Part shown: one piece after another, positions 40,501 through 54,300 of the stretch
How the letters are laid out: each line of letters begins with the position of its first letter
Position numbering within the stretch: position 1 is the first letter of the stretch
Assembly: GCF_029227915.1 (NCBI RefSeq)
Contig: NC_079882.1
Coordinates: forward strand, 21,023,001-21,087,000
Direction of reading: 5' to 3'
DNA from: Hydractinia symbiolongicarpus
Taxonomy: Eukaryota; Cnidaria; Hydrozoa; Anthoathecata; Hydractiniidae
Length of the DNA: 64,000 nucleotides
Position numbers and translations under genes: made by a program
Notes under the pieces: model-generated
Told to the model about the DNA's origin: nothing
What the model saw: only the letters and a program-made list of their open reading frames with translations
The model's database searches: none

Positions 40501-43500
40501 AAATTGTGAGATCGTCAGTTGATTACTACTGTCATCAGAATTTTCAGCCCCGTCCGGGTAGGGATTAATCAATAATTCCTCGTGGTAGCGGGCCAAGCTT
40601 TCTCAAGCATTCTCTATTAGCTAGGAGTATCAAATGTTGTAAAGTAGGTAAATGTTACTCACCATTACCGTTGCTACCATTGAATTAGCTTGAACTGAAG
40701 AGATCGTTAGTCTGCATGATGAAATAATCAGTTGATTCAATAAAAAAGCAGTATTTTGAATAGTGTTGCTACGTTCTTGTTTCTGCTGTAAGAGGCTGTT
40801 TTATGCCCATTCTCAATAGTGATAAGATGAGAATGGATAATAAAATTATAAAAACATAAGAAAGAATCTTCATCTTACAGACGATCTGTAATAATTCATT
40901 ATTTTGTTTATTTTTATGCATTTTAACTAAGACGCATATCCTTGATACACGTTATTTTTTAATATATTTTTCATATAAAAACATAAAGCTTCATAGAAAC
41001 AAAATTTAGTGCTGAAATCTAGTGCTGAAATGCTCCTTTAAACTTTCAAAATGGTGAAATGCTGATAGCTACACGATAGACTTAACAGCTACTTATAATT
41101 TATGAGAACCCATTTTGAAGTAATTAGGAAACTCACTCAAAGTTCGGGTGCACATCATTCTCACTGGATCCAAGATTTCCCTGCTGGGCACGTTTTAACA
41201 AAACAATTAAATAAAAGGTGATTGGCTTAATTTAGTCTCCAGAGTTCATTGTTTAATTCATGCTTGCGAAGAAAAAGGAATAATGTTTGAATGTAGCAAC
41301 AAAATATTTAGCTAGGAGAAAAAAGCATTTAGATAACAGATGTAAATAGGGTTTCCTCGTTGGTGAGAAATTAACTATATAAATTCAAAGTTATAAAGAG
41401 CCATTACAGCAACATATACATTTTTACGTAAACTAAAGAGAATTTTTTGCAACATAAAAAAAATTATGTAAAACAAAATGTTATTTTTACGACGTGAATA
41501 CAAATTAAAAGTTTTCACAATGTGTAAGGTAGCAGAAAAATGTGAGCTATCGATAAAAATTACGCTACGACGAATTCCCGTTTTTTTTATCTTATACTCG
41601 CACACGTACTCACAAATCATTCACTTACTGTACTCCCATGCACAAGAGGCTATAATCGAGGGTATGGAGTAGTATACTCACTGATTACTTGTACTCGTGT
41701 TGCACTTTACCCTGCATTTAATGTACCCGTACTCGTATACTCGTGTATAGTTACTCTTGATCGGGACTGTAGCTTAATAAAATTCTTGTTCTTTATAATT
41801 TAAATAATCCTTAAGCCGATGGAAAAATCCACTTAGGCAGAAAAACAAGGGAAAAAATTATTTATTCTTTAACATGTTTCCTCTATTGTACAGAGCTTGA
41901 AACACTGATTTAAAAAAATGTATAGGATCGTGTGCTTTTGACAAATGGTTGAAGGGGTATTAAGATTTAAAGGCTTTTGATGACGTCATCAAACCATGGG
42001 TTCATAACCGGTGGATTACTCTAAGAAATTGACTTGATATTGGCCTTAGGTCCCTACTTACCCACACAGGAGATGACGTCAATTTTTCTCAGCCATTTCC
42101 AAGTTATTAAGCCTTAAAGATAGATCAATATAACGTATAGGATCGTTGAATCCCTAAGGAGATATTAGGGTTTAAGAATTTTGGCGACGTCAACAAAAAC
42201 CTGCCATATTACATTTTTTTGTTAAAAAAATTGTATAGCTGTTGCCTTCATCATAAATATTTTGTAAGGCTGATTAAGATTATATGTAGGATTATGTACT
42301 TTAGACATTTTTGTCCATTCCAAAACAGATTCTGGGATTCAAGTTTTGAAACTTACCAAACTTGAACTTAAGGTGTCCCTAATTACCTATGTGGTGAAAA
42401 ATATCTGACATCTGCCTTAAAGTTAAAAAATGCATTTTAGTTTTCTGAACTATGGTAGATATTTGTTTATAGGCATAACATGACCAATAAAGGATTTGCA
42501 ATAGCTATGCATGCATGCAAAACTCGATTTTTCATGAATTAAAAGAAACTAATAAAAGAAAGAAGAAAACAAGAAACGCCCCTAATAATCACTTAATTTT
42601 CTGACTTTAACTTTTTTATTATGTTTATGTTAATTTTCTTTAGATATAGCATAAAATAACAACTACATTAAAGTATCATGGTTTTTCTGTAACAGCGATT
42701 ATGGGGAAGATTATTTCCTGTTTTTATATTTTTTTCATCCATAGCAATCACAGTGTGATTGAGTTTCAGTAATGGGGAGGTCATAGTTGCATGTTATTTG
42801 TATTCTTATTTGATTTCGGATGGCCATCTGTTGCACGAAAGTAGTTAGAATAAAAAAGAAAAAAAATTGAATGTCATGTCAAATTTGATTTTAACATTTT
42901 TCAAAATAGCATTCAACACTAAAGAAAAAAATGTTCACTAGGATTATGTTATAGAGAAAGTGTGGAATTGTAATTGAGGGAAAAAGAGGTACATGGATGA
43001 TTGCGTACGTACGTAAGAGGGTGTGAAAAAAATATTTCACACCCTTTTATCAAGCCAAGTTCCATACAACAGCAGTATTTTTAGGAAAAGCTGGTGCCTT
43101 GGAACATATTGTTTGCTACATTAAATTAATCCTCTTCCACACTTTACTTTTGGTCATTATGGCGCACATTTTGATTGCTAAAAATTATGCCCTTTGGCAT
43201 GTTTTGTGTTCTAAATAATCCTTAGGTACTTGCTTCGACTTATTTAACAAAAAGAAGCGTCAATTAAGGGCACATACATTTATGAATTTTCAATCAGCTA
43301 TCTATCTTCAAACTTTGTAATTTCCGTTATTATTCCAGTTTTATTTCTATATAATAATTGGAGACCTTGATACAGGCACTTCAAGCCTCTTCTACTTTAA
43401 TTGTATCACTTCAACCAGAAGTTACGGTTTGTTATAATTTTTATAATTTTTAACATTTCAATTATGACTGTTTTTTTAGAACTTATAAAATAACCCTTCC

Positions 43501-43555
43501 TGTTTGGCTATCTTTTGGATATGCATGTTGGTGGTCTGACGAAAATTTGTAATCG

Positions 43556-46500
43556 ATGGATTTATTCATCCATACATTAACAGGCACTGTGTTTGAACTT
43601 AGAGTAAGCCCGTTTGAAACCATATTGAGTATCAAGGCAAAAGTTCAACGACTTGAAGGTAATGAACTATATGCTCCACTAATGTAATTTTTTCCACGGC
43701 CTATATTCACTCACATTTAATCTACAAGATGTAAACTTGTATGTATGATTGATTTACTTAATAGGAATTCCAATTTCACAACAACATTTGATCTGGCGTT
43801 CCACCGAATTAGAAGACGATTATTGTCTTCATGATTATGGGTATGAGAATTTTTAATATTTTTTTGGAGGGTGAAATTTGTGTGTTTTTGGTGTATATTT
43901 GTCCTTACAAGTGTTTTAATGTGAAGAAAACTTCATAAATAATAATTCATGTTTTGTCACCACAGTATTCGAAATGGAGCGACTCTGACACTTGTACTTG
44001 CTATGAGAGATGGTCCCATCAACATGCGAAGAGGTACATCTCTTTAATAACGTCCTGTTACGGGTGTAATACCGTCTATGGAATTCTCCACGGGTTAACG
44101 ACTAGTTCTTTTATAATAACCAATAAACAATACCACCATTTATTTATGGTAACAACTTTTGCGTGTGTTTTTGTAGATGCTAAGGTATTGGTGTTGATCG
44201 TAGGTCGTTAGAAGGAAATTGTAATTTAGCACTAAATGAGAATTAACTTCAATAATGCTCAACAAGTGGGAACTTACTTCTTTTGTCATGCCACTTACAA
44301 GGAGATTTGGTTCATTAGAGAATTAAATTGTGGGACGGTTTTTTAGTCCCTTGAGAGTTCCACTAAACTCGAGTAAATGTATAATATCGATAGCATTTTA
44401 TTTCTTAACAAATAGTTGCTACCTTTTATATGTAAGCCCTCTGAATCCACGACGGCATTCAGCTTTTGCCGTCGTGAATGCCGTCGTGGTCGAACTCCAC
44501 GACGGCAAAATTTTTCCGTAGTGGTTTAAAGACTGCACAAAAAAAAAAGTACTCTTTCCAGATTAGTAATCTTGCTAGCTACTTATTTATTTCGTCAAAC
44601 AAGTCTTTGTTAGATCATACCACGCATCAGTCTTTTTTAGAAATATTTGAATCAAGTATTTCTGATCAAGTAGACAAATGAAGGATGTTACGCGTGCGAT
44701 TTTGCGCATTCATTTTGCGGTAGAAAATTGGGGGACGTTTTAAATCGTGAACCCAAAACTCGATGATCGAGCGTATAGCGACTCTCTCAATCTTAACTTC
44801 CTTTTCTACATGTCCGAAATAGTATGCATGACTATACTGTCATTTTCATAATACAGAGAAAAAAATTAACGACACGTGGGTTTCGTTTTTAAAATTGTTT
44901 GAATAACACTTGTAGCATAGAGAAAAAAATCCATTAAATTCGGACCTGCTGTGTTTTCCAATTGTCTTGTCAAATGAAAAAATTATCTACAATTAAATCC
45001 ATGATAAAGTGTCTGTTCCGCCTGTAAGTGCAGTTTTGAGGACTTGCTTCATCAGTGCTCCATCGGCGTTTACCTCCGCATTAGTTAAGAACCGCATGGC
45101 TGGATTTCTTGTGTAAGACCTGGTTACCAACGAAGAAGGGGCCAGGATGTCTACGTAGTTCTTTTAACTAAGTCAGGAGTCAATGAATTAGGATGGTCAG
45201 GTTGGCTATGAATAGGCTTGCTCGTGGATTAAAAGGACCAGGACTATTCAATAATTCTGAGATTTGAAAGTGGGGGGTGTCCGACCAAGACGGAAATCTA
45301 TCGGACGTTTAGTCCAACGAAAGTTCGAAACGAGCTACGGACATGTCCAGTCTCCCCAATAAATTTAGTTAGTTAGTTAGTTTTGCCGTCATTAAAATCT
45401 TCCACGGCGCCAAAATTTTGCCGTCGTGATTTTTGTTTTGCCGTCGAAGCTGATTTAACGGCGGCAAATTTTTGCCGTCGAAAATTCTCGCTAATTCAGA
45501 GGGCTGTATGTTCTTTTCAGTTTCTGTGGAAGAACCTACGATGCAGGAAATGGCAGATTGTATGGATGCTAACAGGTGAGTGGAGGGGAGACTCGCTTGT
45601 GCATGATGTGTATATCTTCCGATTGTTCATGAAATCATCATTGTTGTTAATTTAGGGAGGAGATTTGGGACAAACTCATGAACGATGATAAACAAGTCAC
45701 ACTTCTTGTTTTTCGGTAAGCTATCTGTTATGTTTGCATTTTAACATAGTGGTTCACATTAGCTGTCCAATTTGCTGATATAATTCTTATACGGTGTTAT
45801 TGAAGGTATAAAACTTTCCACAAAACGATCCACTGTGAAGTTAGTTACTTGATACACTTAATAAATATTAAAAAACAGGGACGCACAAACAACACAATGC
45901 ATAAAATCTGGGCAAAATAGTGCCGTTTGTAAGTGCACGAAAAATGAAGGTTAAAAATCATACCGGCTCTTGTTTTTAGTGACGGCGATCAATTAAACTT
46001 CTTTCGCGTGTATGACAGAGGTGATGGAACTTTATCGCCATATTCTGAAACGCTAAGGTTAGAAAAAATTGTTCTTTTCTTTTTTGTTTTCCTTTGTTTT
46101 TCTGAGCAATAGTTATAATGCTCAGCTATGTTTTTTCTTTCCGTAGCCCTGTCTCCAATTATAATGCCTGTCCAGATAACGAAATTGTTGAAGTATGTTG
46201 CATTTCATTTTTATTTTTTTTGTAAATTTCTCTTGGTTCATATTATATTTTTACTTTTTTTGGTGTATTTTTATATTTATTTCCACATTAAATTCATCCG
46301 ATTTTTATTGCGGCAAGCCAAAACGAGACTGTTTTATAATGGCTTCTTTGTTTAGATTAAACAAGCTGATAATCTTGTCACTAGAGACAAAATGAAGTTA
46401 CTTCGCCAACAAATAAATGCAAAAGCTGATAAGAAAAAGGTAGTCGATGAATTAAAGTTATTTTGTCACTGTGTCTATGTGTGCAACACTTAACCTAAAT

Positions 46501-49110
46501 ATTCTGATTTCAAGAGCTGTAAAATACCCATCAATTCCAGGAGACCGTATTAAAAGACACTAATTTACCTTTCGGCCTTGGTTCCGCCGGTCGTAAAATA
46601 ACCCGATCCTTTTACGCCGTTTTTAACTCCGCCATTCTCAGATTTTCGGTTTATGGTCGTGAATCGAGGAAAGTGATACGGTTAAAACAAGATTTGATTG
46701 ATACTTTACAGCACGTTGTAATATTTTTTGTGTTTTATTTGAGGTTTTTATAGTTCTCTTACAGTTTATCTTATGGTTAGCGAGAAAGAGAAATCTATAG
46801 ATACGTAGCCAATGTGCTTTAATTTCTTCGCATATTTAGCCGGAAAATATCTTAACAAGAGAACCATAACATTTATTTATCCATGAAAATGTATTTAAAT
46901 GGTAAAACAAGGGTAAAAATACGCTAGTTTTTGCCTAATTTCTTTGGCCTTTTTACGCCAGCCCAAACTACGCTGCCAGGCAACAATTAATGCTCTTACG
47001 TCAGGTGGAATAATGTTCGACGAGGTAAGAGGTGGAGCTTAGATTGATTGTATTTTTCTTTCACATAGAACATTGAGCCGCGCCCTCCGTCAACTGGAAA
47101 ACCATCTACTAACTTTTCCAAGCGCAGGTCAGTTTAACTGCAACTATGTTGTTGTTTTTTTATATAAAACTATGCAGGCCCAAAATTTTCATTGATTTAT
47201 TTTCCATCACCTTCAGAGCCGACGAGAGTGTTGTTGAATGCGTCTCTTTTATCTAAATCAATAACAAAAATTAGATAACGCTCCATATCTTTGATTTTCG
47301 AAACTTTTTAGGTTCAAGCATGAATTTTTAGGGTTTTTTTAATGTCTTGCAACGTGTTAATATTTTCTGATTAGAATTCATTTTTCACAACCACCACGGA
47401 GCGTGTTATCTCGTCATGGAGTGATACCGAAAACCGAATCAAAGTTAAAACAATATGATGAAGTCACACCGTCCCCAGAAAAATTAGAGGGCACCTCTGC
47501 TTTCAGATTAGATACACCGGTGACGTCAGACACGCCTATTACTCACGACCATTTACCCCGCGTGCGGTCGCGAGGGAAAGATTCCGCCAATGTTGACGTA
47601 ACAGATTTTACATCAGATCATTTTGACGATCAAGGCACTGTTTGCTCGTTTCAATCTAACGTCGCGGAATGCAATACCGATTTCTCATTTTGTATTTCCG
47701 AACATGGGACAGTCTATTCCCAAAATAAATATAAATGTTTACCGAATTTACAAACTAGTAAAAATAAGTCACATATAAATAATAATATATCCGATGAGAA
47801 TAAAGCTGATTTACGAAAGTCATCCAGGTCACGTCGACAAATTTTGAAGCCTTTAGGAACAGTGGACCGTAGCAACGCTAGCGAATTATTTTCTGACATC
47901 AAAAGCCCTCCTCACGATAAAAGACTAAAGAATAAAAAAAGTGTACATCGTACAAAAGATGAAACACAACGTAATGAACGGTTAGATGAAGCTTTAAAAG
48001 AGTCTCAACTGCCGGAGCTTCTGCGCAGTCCGACTGAATATGAAAACTATAAGAAACTTTTAAATTGGGTGCATCCAAAAAGCAACGAAGTCGAAAATGA
48101 ACCAGGGGGTAAAAGATATAGTATATCCAGAAAAAACAGCTTCGAGATGATCAGATCACTTTCCAGAAGTAGACGAAGAACGCCGGATGGAAGAGTATCT
48201 ATGAAAGTGGTGAGTCAAGAATACTTACTGTAATATCCATGCTTTCACTTTTGAGTCTAAATATTTTTATCAATAATTTTGAAGCTACAACTTAGAATGT
48301 ACATAATCATAAGAATAATAAGAGGTTAATCATAAGAGGTTAATCTTGATTGAACCAGGATTAACCGCCTGAAAATGACTAAAAATACCCATCTTTTTAC
48401 CCCCAGTGTCGACGTCCCTGCTCTTGCCTTCTGCGCACTTGTCCTATATAACCTAATAAATCTTTTTGAGGGATACAATGATAAAACAGATCAAATTGTC
48501 AATAACTTCAAAATTCGATGTTAGTATAATGACCTGCTTACAAGGTTTACAGTAAAACTGCACAATAATTCAAATTACAGAAAAATTGTGAAGATATTCT
48601 AATTACGGAGATTAGAATAAAAGAAGGAAAAAGTTTCTGAAGGAATAGTGACTTTGAATTTGTTCGAATTGTGGAGGTATTTGAATTTTGGAGATTTGTA
48701 TAAGAAAGTGTGAACTGTATCTCATCTTTTCCATAGCATTCATCTAAAATCCACCCACACGGAAACTTAACACATCTCCCACCCGTGCATCAAGAAAAAA
48801 GAGATCCACCAACTTTAAATGGAAAAAAGAAAACACGCTGCTCGTTGTGTGGAAAGAAGTTAGGCTTGGCTACTACGTATCAATGTCGGTACGTTTCGTA
48901 AAAAGTTTTTTTCTACATGTATTTTTGCTATTTTATAGTACCTATGTGTGTTGATTTTCTTTTTTTCTGTGCAGATGTGGCAGCAAGTTTTGCGCATCTC
49001 ATCGCTACCCGGAAACACACACGTGTACATACGATTATAAAACTGAAGGAAGAAAATTCCTTGCGAAAAACAATCCTGTCGTGGCAGCTCCAAAGCTTCC
49101 AAAGATTTAA
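43556..49110 (+). CDS. ZFAND4: AN1-type zinc finger and ubiquitin-like protein ZFAND4, 12 exons, 583 aa
   Basis: Exons are 43556-43658, 43765-43840, 43966-44033, 45521-45575, 45656-45715, 45980-46057, 46147-46192, 46356-46439, 47069-47127, 47375-48209, 48737-48888 and 48975-49110. All are GT-AG, phases agree, and the total is 1752 nt. The N-terminal ubiquitin-like domain (about 1-80) starts with MDLFIHTLTGTVFELRVSPF and contains QQHLIW and GATLTLVLAMRDGPI. A middle region with GDQLNFFRVYDRGDGTLSP follows, as in vertebrate ZFAND4 (ANUBL1). The large exon 10 codes a divergent, probably disordered linker. The C-terminal AN1 zinc finger (about 523-560) has CSLC, YQCRCG, FCASHRYPETHTC, then YDYKTEGRKFLAKNNP to the end. 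The human protein is longer (727 aa) in the linker. Family members bind ubiquitin-related partners; the exact role here is not known. Intron 3 carries a 1.07-kb element. Confidence 0.96.
44435..45505. mobile_element. Non-autonomous DNA transposon in ZFAND4 intron 3
   Basis: The left end AGCCCTCTGAATCCACGACGG and the right end, read inversely AGCCCTCTGAATTAGCG, are inverted termini 1071 bp apart. Subterminal repeats of GCCGTCG/CGACGGC fill both ends. TATGT follows one base after the right end and precedes the left end, hinting at a target duplication but not a perfect one. No transposase is visible. The interior includes a separate repeat with a (TTAG)n tail. Confidence 0.75.
45030..45378 (+). 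mobile_element. SINE-like insertion with (TTAG)n tail inside the DNA element
   Basis: This GC-richer, non-coding block ends in AATAAATTTAGTTAGTTAG, a short tandem tail typical of SINE or LINE 3' ends. It lies wholly within the 44435-45505 transposon. Its head is not defined and its class is uncertain. Confidence 0.4.
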
Positions 49111-49210
49111 TCATATATTTTTTTCTCTCCTTTTTTTACTTTTTTATATATTTGTACATAATTATAATAACACATCATTTTTATACTCAACCATGAACAC
49201 AGAAAAATTA

Positions 49211-49422
49211 TTATTTAGATATTGTTTTATTTTTTAAATCTGGTGTTTTTAGACTGTTTTTTATAACTGCTGGAAATGTTTTACCTCCAGAAGAATGATT
49301 GGACAGAATCTCAGGTGCTGGAGAAATTAGATTCAATTTAAAGAATTGTACGTAGTAAGTCATGTGTCTTTCTTCCCACCACTTACCAGGAGCTAGCATT
49401 GCCTGCAACGCATCACATTATT
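49211..49422 (-). CDS. Possible 3'-terminal exon of an unknown minus-strand gene
   Basis: Behind a TTGCAG acceptor (49409-49410 on the plus strand reads CTGCAA) a minus-strand frame encodes AMLAPGKWWEERHMTYYVQF and continues to a TAA at 49211-49213. AATAAA occurs shortly before the stop. The composition (WWEERHMTYYVQFFKLN) looks like real protein, but I recognise no family and found no upstream exon. It would be convergent with ZFAND4, whose stop is 100 bp away. Confidence 0.35.
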
Positions 49423-51185
49423 TGTTGTTTTACACATATTCTTATGACCTGGTGCATAGTTCAAAAGTAATTAAAACAACAAGAATGGAATCATAAAGTA
49501 ATGACACTACAGTCGATGCTGCAGAGTCTTACTTGGTTAACGCAGTGATTTTCAAAATTTTACTTGTACAGGGAAAGTACATTTGATTTCATATATTCTG
49601 GTCTTTAAAATACCACGTTGCCGCACATCTACCCTAAGAACCATTCCGAGTGTGTTATATAGATATTTAGGAACTCAAAGAGCACCTTCTATTCTGTGTG
49701 CCTGTACCATTATGGCATTTTGTATAAACAGTTTTTTTGTCAACTGAAGCACTTTGATACGTTTTTCTTGTGTCACATGTAGTCTGATATTTTGCTGAGA
49801 AATGACAAATAATGCAAGTCGTCAACATCATAAATGTTTACTTTATGTTCAATGTTATGCTTTTTAATTCTTTAATCGCCTTTCTTGGTTAATCCTGGAT
49901 ATTTTCTTTTAGCGTCAGCTTACTTGGTTAATGCTTGGTTAATACTTTGTATAAAGCAGAAAAAGTTGTAATAATCTTTTCCAGACTGTTTATGCATGTA
50001 AAAATTTCCCTTTCTTATGAAAACATTGAAAGTAGGTAACAACAACCGATTGCAATGCAACCTCGTCGGCTGTAAAAAAGATGCCTACTATGCAAAGGCA
50101 CTCCGTTTCCATTATGTCGAATTACGGTTGTGGAAATTAGGACGCTATAATATTCTAATGGAATCACATTTGATTCTTTCGTTATACAATGGAATACATT
50201 GTTTCCATGTAATACAAAAATTTTACAGAATAACTTTGTTTCCATCTTAAAAAAAAAAAATATTGAAACATAAAAAAGCATTTCTCATGTCGCCAATCGA
50301 ATATTTATGAAGAATTTGGTATTTGTTGTGCCATTTTATTTCTCCACCGAATGTCACTTCTCCCAGGTATCGCCATATATCGCGGAGTGTTTCTTTTTCA
50401 CTTCAATTTTCTTTTCCTAAATTTTTTGTCAGTTAACAACATCTTTAACAGAGAAACACCAAAGTATTTAGGATACTGTTTGTTAATATGTAAATGCATA
50501 TTAACCCCCCCCCCCCCTTCTTTCTTAACTTTTGACAGGCTTGTCCAGGTTGAATCAAACTTTGCACACTTGTAGTACGCTAAGATGGCAGCAATAAATT
50601 TTTGCTTATGTCAGCACTATTTCTTTGACGTCATCTAAAGCTTGAAATTTGTCTAATATACCACTATCTGGTTCAAACTTAATTACTTCGTTCTAGAGCG
50701 AATTTTTACATTCGGCTTAAAGTTTCTGACAGCCAATAAAATTATTTAACATATTTTCCGGTTTTCACATAGTTCGTTTTAATAAAAGGCCAAAAATTGC
50801 CCGAAAATTCCGTTTTTTCGAAAAGACAGACAAAAAGCCCTTGGAACGAGGTTGTGCACATACTTATAGGCCTAATACCCTTTTCAAAATAAATGAATAT
50901 ATAAAAAACTTTTATACCAAACATAATAAAAACCATTACAGGAATAAATTAGTCCCGCTATCTGGCTGGCTAGCTGGCGATGCTTCCACGAGATCTACGT
51001 TCGTAGCCAAAATTTTTAAAATTGGTGGTTTAAAATTTATACGTGGCTAGAAAAACGTGACAATGTTTTTACCTTAACATGTGAAAACATACAGAGAACA
51101 AATATTACAAAAATAAAAGACTTTAAGAAAATAAGAAGATCAAAAAGAACCTAAAAACCTAGCACTGAACAAACCACTTCCAAAA
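49423..51185. other. Intergenic or intronic, nothing recognised
   Basis: AT-rich DNA with a poly-C run at 50507 and a solo MITE terminus (GCCCTTGGAACGAGGTTG, 50837-50854). The open frames at 50015-50575 are not supported by composition or splice sites. Confidence 0.4.
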
Positions 51186-51302
51186 TCAAAATAGCGTTTG
51201 TGGCTTTGCTTCACACGTTCCTTCGAAACTTTCACCGTGGACATGCCCAAAACTTCCATTATAAGCTGGTGAAAATAAAGGTTGCTTTAACGCATTTTCA
51301 AG
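51186..51302 (-). CDS. Possible 3'-terminal exon of an unknown minus-strand gene
   Basis: A good acceptor (ATATTTTTCAG) is followed in phase 0 by 38 codons and a TGA: LENALKQPLFSPAYNGSFGH, then VHGESFEGTCEAKPQTLF. Codon content looks genuine and the stop closes it. I cannot name the family and did not find preceding exons in 51303-55500. It might belong to a gene with long introns, or be a coincidence. Confidence 0.35.
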   Translation of the reverse strand, partial: LENALKQPLFSPAYNGSFGHVHGESFEGTCEAKPQTLF

Positions 51303-54300
51303 CTGAAAAATATCTAAGACATTGTTGACAGGAGTTCACCTTTCCAGTTTTTATGAGATTTTAACCGTGATCGGTGATGAAATAGAATTTCTGGCTACAG
51401 TGAGGTATCTGCTGTGACATTCTCGTTACAGGGGCAGGACTGGCAGTGTTTAAATTTCAATGTCGTCAATTCGCATGTTTTTTTTGTTTTTTTTTCTTCG
51501 GTCTTGTTTAAATTTTTATCGGATCGCAAAGTGTGTACTGTTATCGGATCGCAAGTGAATCACACAAGGATGAGAGATTTCCGAAACACTTGGTTACCAT
51601 GACAACCACGCGTTGGATATTGAGATTTCAAAACTTATGAAATCTTTTCACTTTGCTGGCCCAGCAGGTAACGTTCTAATCCTATTTCCATTCTGACATA
51701 GTTTTTACTGAATTTCACTTGATTAGTTAAGAACATCTAATTAATGCAATAACAATCTTTAATTACTAAACCGCTTAGTATATGCTAAAACCAGCGCTAA
51801 CAGATTATTCTAATCAATTTGTGGAAAGCTGAGGATTATTGTACATTAGAACTTATTTAAAAAAGGATTGTTATGTATTTGACGTCATTTGATGTATTTA
51901 TACGGACATACATAAGTTGGCGGGCGCAAATGTCATTTATGCCCTGGATTGTATTGTTTTCTTTTTAACATTAGAATTGATAACATTTCTTACAATAACT
52001 AAATTAAAAATAGGGTGTTACCAATTTTTATAGCCTCATACAAATTACACTGGTCGGCCATAAATAAAAAACTGCAGTCTGAATACCGATCACTCTGGCT
52101 TAGCAGTTGAAGAGATCTTTTGACATGGTGATTTTAGCGATAAAGAAAAGAATGACGAATATTCCGTCGAAAATAAGAGAATTTCTTGGTGCTGTATAAT
52201 AATTTGTCTCGATGAGTTAACTCAGTTGTCTCGATCAATTTCTCTTCGCTATTAAGTTTTTACCACAATGGCACATGATTCTGTAAGCCTCGCCAGAATT
52301 AATGAAGTGGTTAGAGATAGCACTTATTGGATTTAAACCGGGCTACTCCATTTCCTGTTGTTTAATAGTGACACCATTTCTCCAACCCGCGATTCTGTTC
52401 ATTCTACCTAGAATAGATAGAAATAGAGGTATTTCTACTCACCCAGATTCTACTTCGTGCTCGCTCTTGTTAAGTAATCATCTCTTGTAACTATTAAGTT
52501 CGTTAGTTTTAAATAATTTATATGTTTTGGACTGTTTACTTTATTAAGAGGGGAGGGTTATATTGCTTGTGGTTTTGTTTTAATTTTCTTTTAATGTTAT
52601 TAACCTGACAAGTCGGTGTGTATTGCTGCTGAGCTAATTAAAACGGCGACAACATTATTTTTTGAGGTTAATAAGTGACAAATTTTAAATTAACAAATAA
52701 AAATTGATAAACTGTATGTACATACGCATGCGTCACAGTACTATATTAACTTTGCTAAGGGTATAGATATATGTGGGGTGAATGTTAAAAGAGAGAGACA
52801 GAGAGAGATCGTTTGTCTTTCGCAATATAAAATATATTATTTGTTGCGCTGTTTCGGAAGTGGTTACGATAGATCTGTATAATGGCTAGCTGTAGTCTAT
52901 GCAACATTTAATGAGAGCGGCATAGGGAAAATAACCTATATACATCATTTAATTGTTGTAGTAATTAGCGATTAATTATAGCACGTTTAATAAATCTTAT
53001 GCAGCTCATTTCTTTTTTCAGCCCTTTACGCAATTTTTATCCTTTCAAAATTGTATTAAATACTGTAAAATGCCTTAATCAAGCGTAGCGCTTATCAGCA
53101 GCGATAGTACGACTTTGGTGCGCTCAACTAAGAGTGCGCTTATTTCTATGTGCGCTTATAATCGAGTATAAAAAAGTGCAAGGAAAAATGACAGAATGAC
53201 AGAATATAAAGTAAAATTAATCTATATGCTCTAAAATCTTGTATTTTAAGTAAATCAAAACCTTCATTTTTTTAATTTCATTGATTTCAATATCTTCTTT
53301 CTCTGAACGCGCTTATCTAAGGGTGCGCTTATAAATGGGAATGAAATTTTGATAAGGGTTTGGTAGGCTTAACTACGGGTGCGCTTATAACCGGGTGCGC
53401 TTAATTACAGTATTTTACGGGTTTCGGACCCTGAGATTAGTAGAAAACACATTTTTCCGCATCTAGTTTTCCCCTATATTCCAGAGTTCAATTTCACCTG
53501 TGGGGCAAAACTTTGTGGAGCGGGGTGGGTTGCTTTACCCAACTAACATCATTCTTCCAAACACGTTGGTATAATTTTTCCCCTATTTTGCAAGAATTTT
53601 TTGGAGCTCTTAACATGAGTGAATTTTGTCTTACGAAATGCTCAAGACATAAGACAGGAAAATATTGACTTTGGCAAGAAGGAGTAGTGAAAGTGATAGC
53701 ATTTCAGTCGATCAAGGTGTGTACAAAAATGTCAATTTACTAATGGACAAAACGGCCGTTCAAGACATTGTGACAGTTTCAAGTGGATAAAAATTGTTTT
53801 TTAACGTAACAAAATCTTTAACGTAATTATGTGGTCACCCAGAAGCAGCAATCATTTATCCTATAATTTTTTCAAAATAGTTCGAATAGTTATTACATAA
53901 TTGTCTCATTATCTTCTGGTTGTCCCAAAATCATAAAAATAAGCGAGTGTTATCCCTTGTTATCACCGTAGAACAAAAATAAAACCTTCGTACATGTTTT
54001 CCCCATCGGTAGCCACTTCGTGAAACTCTGTTCGCATTTAGCATGAAATAATCTTAATCACAGCAGAATAGCTATTGAAAAACGCAGGGGCTAATTCTAA
54101 AACTTAAAAACCGTACTAAATTTTAGTTTGAAAATTTGTGAACGGGGTTAGAATTACTATCTAAATCGAACTTATAAAAAAATTTAGACGCGAAAAAATA
54201 AAAAACCTTTACAACATATCCCGCCTCATTTGATGGCCAGTAAGCAAAAGATAAAAAGAAAAAATAATAATTAATAATAATAAAAAACATTCCTTTATTT

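Larger units (their letters stand above)
38281..43555. other. Intergenic, 5.3 kb, repeats
   Basis: No gene is supported. Contents are a 161-bp tandem repeat (40057-40500), part of a SINE-like repeat (39541-39690), a TACTCGTGTACTCG-rich patch (41630-41750), a segment with repeated GATGACGTCA words (41980-42200) and a small hairpin at 43017-43048. The first ZFAND4 exon follows. Confidence 0.45.
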
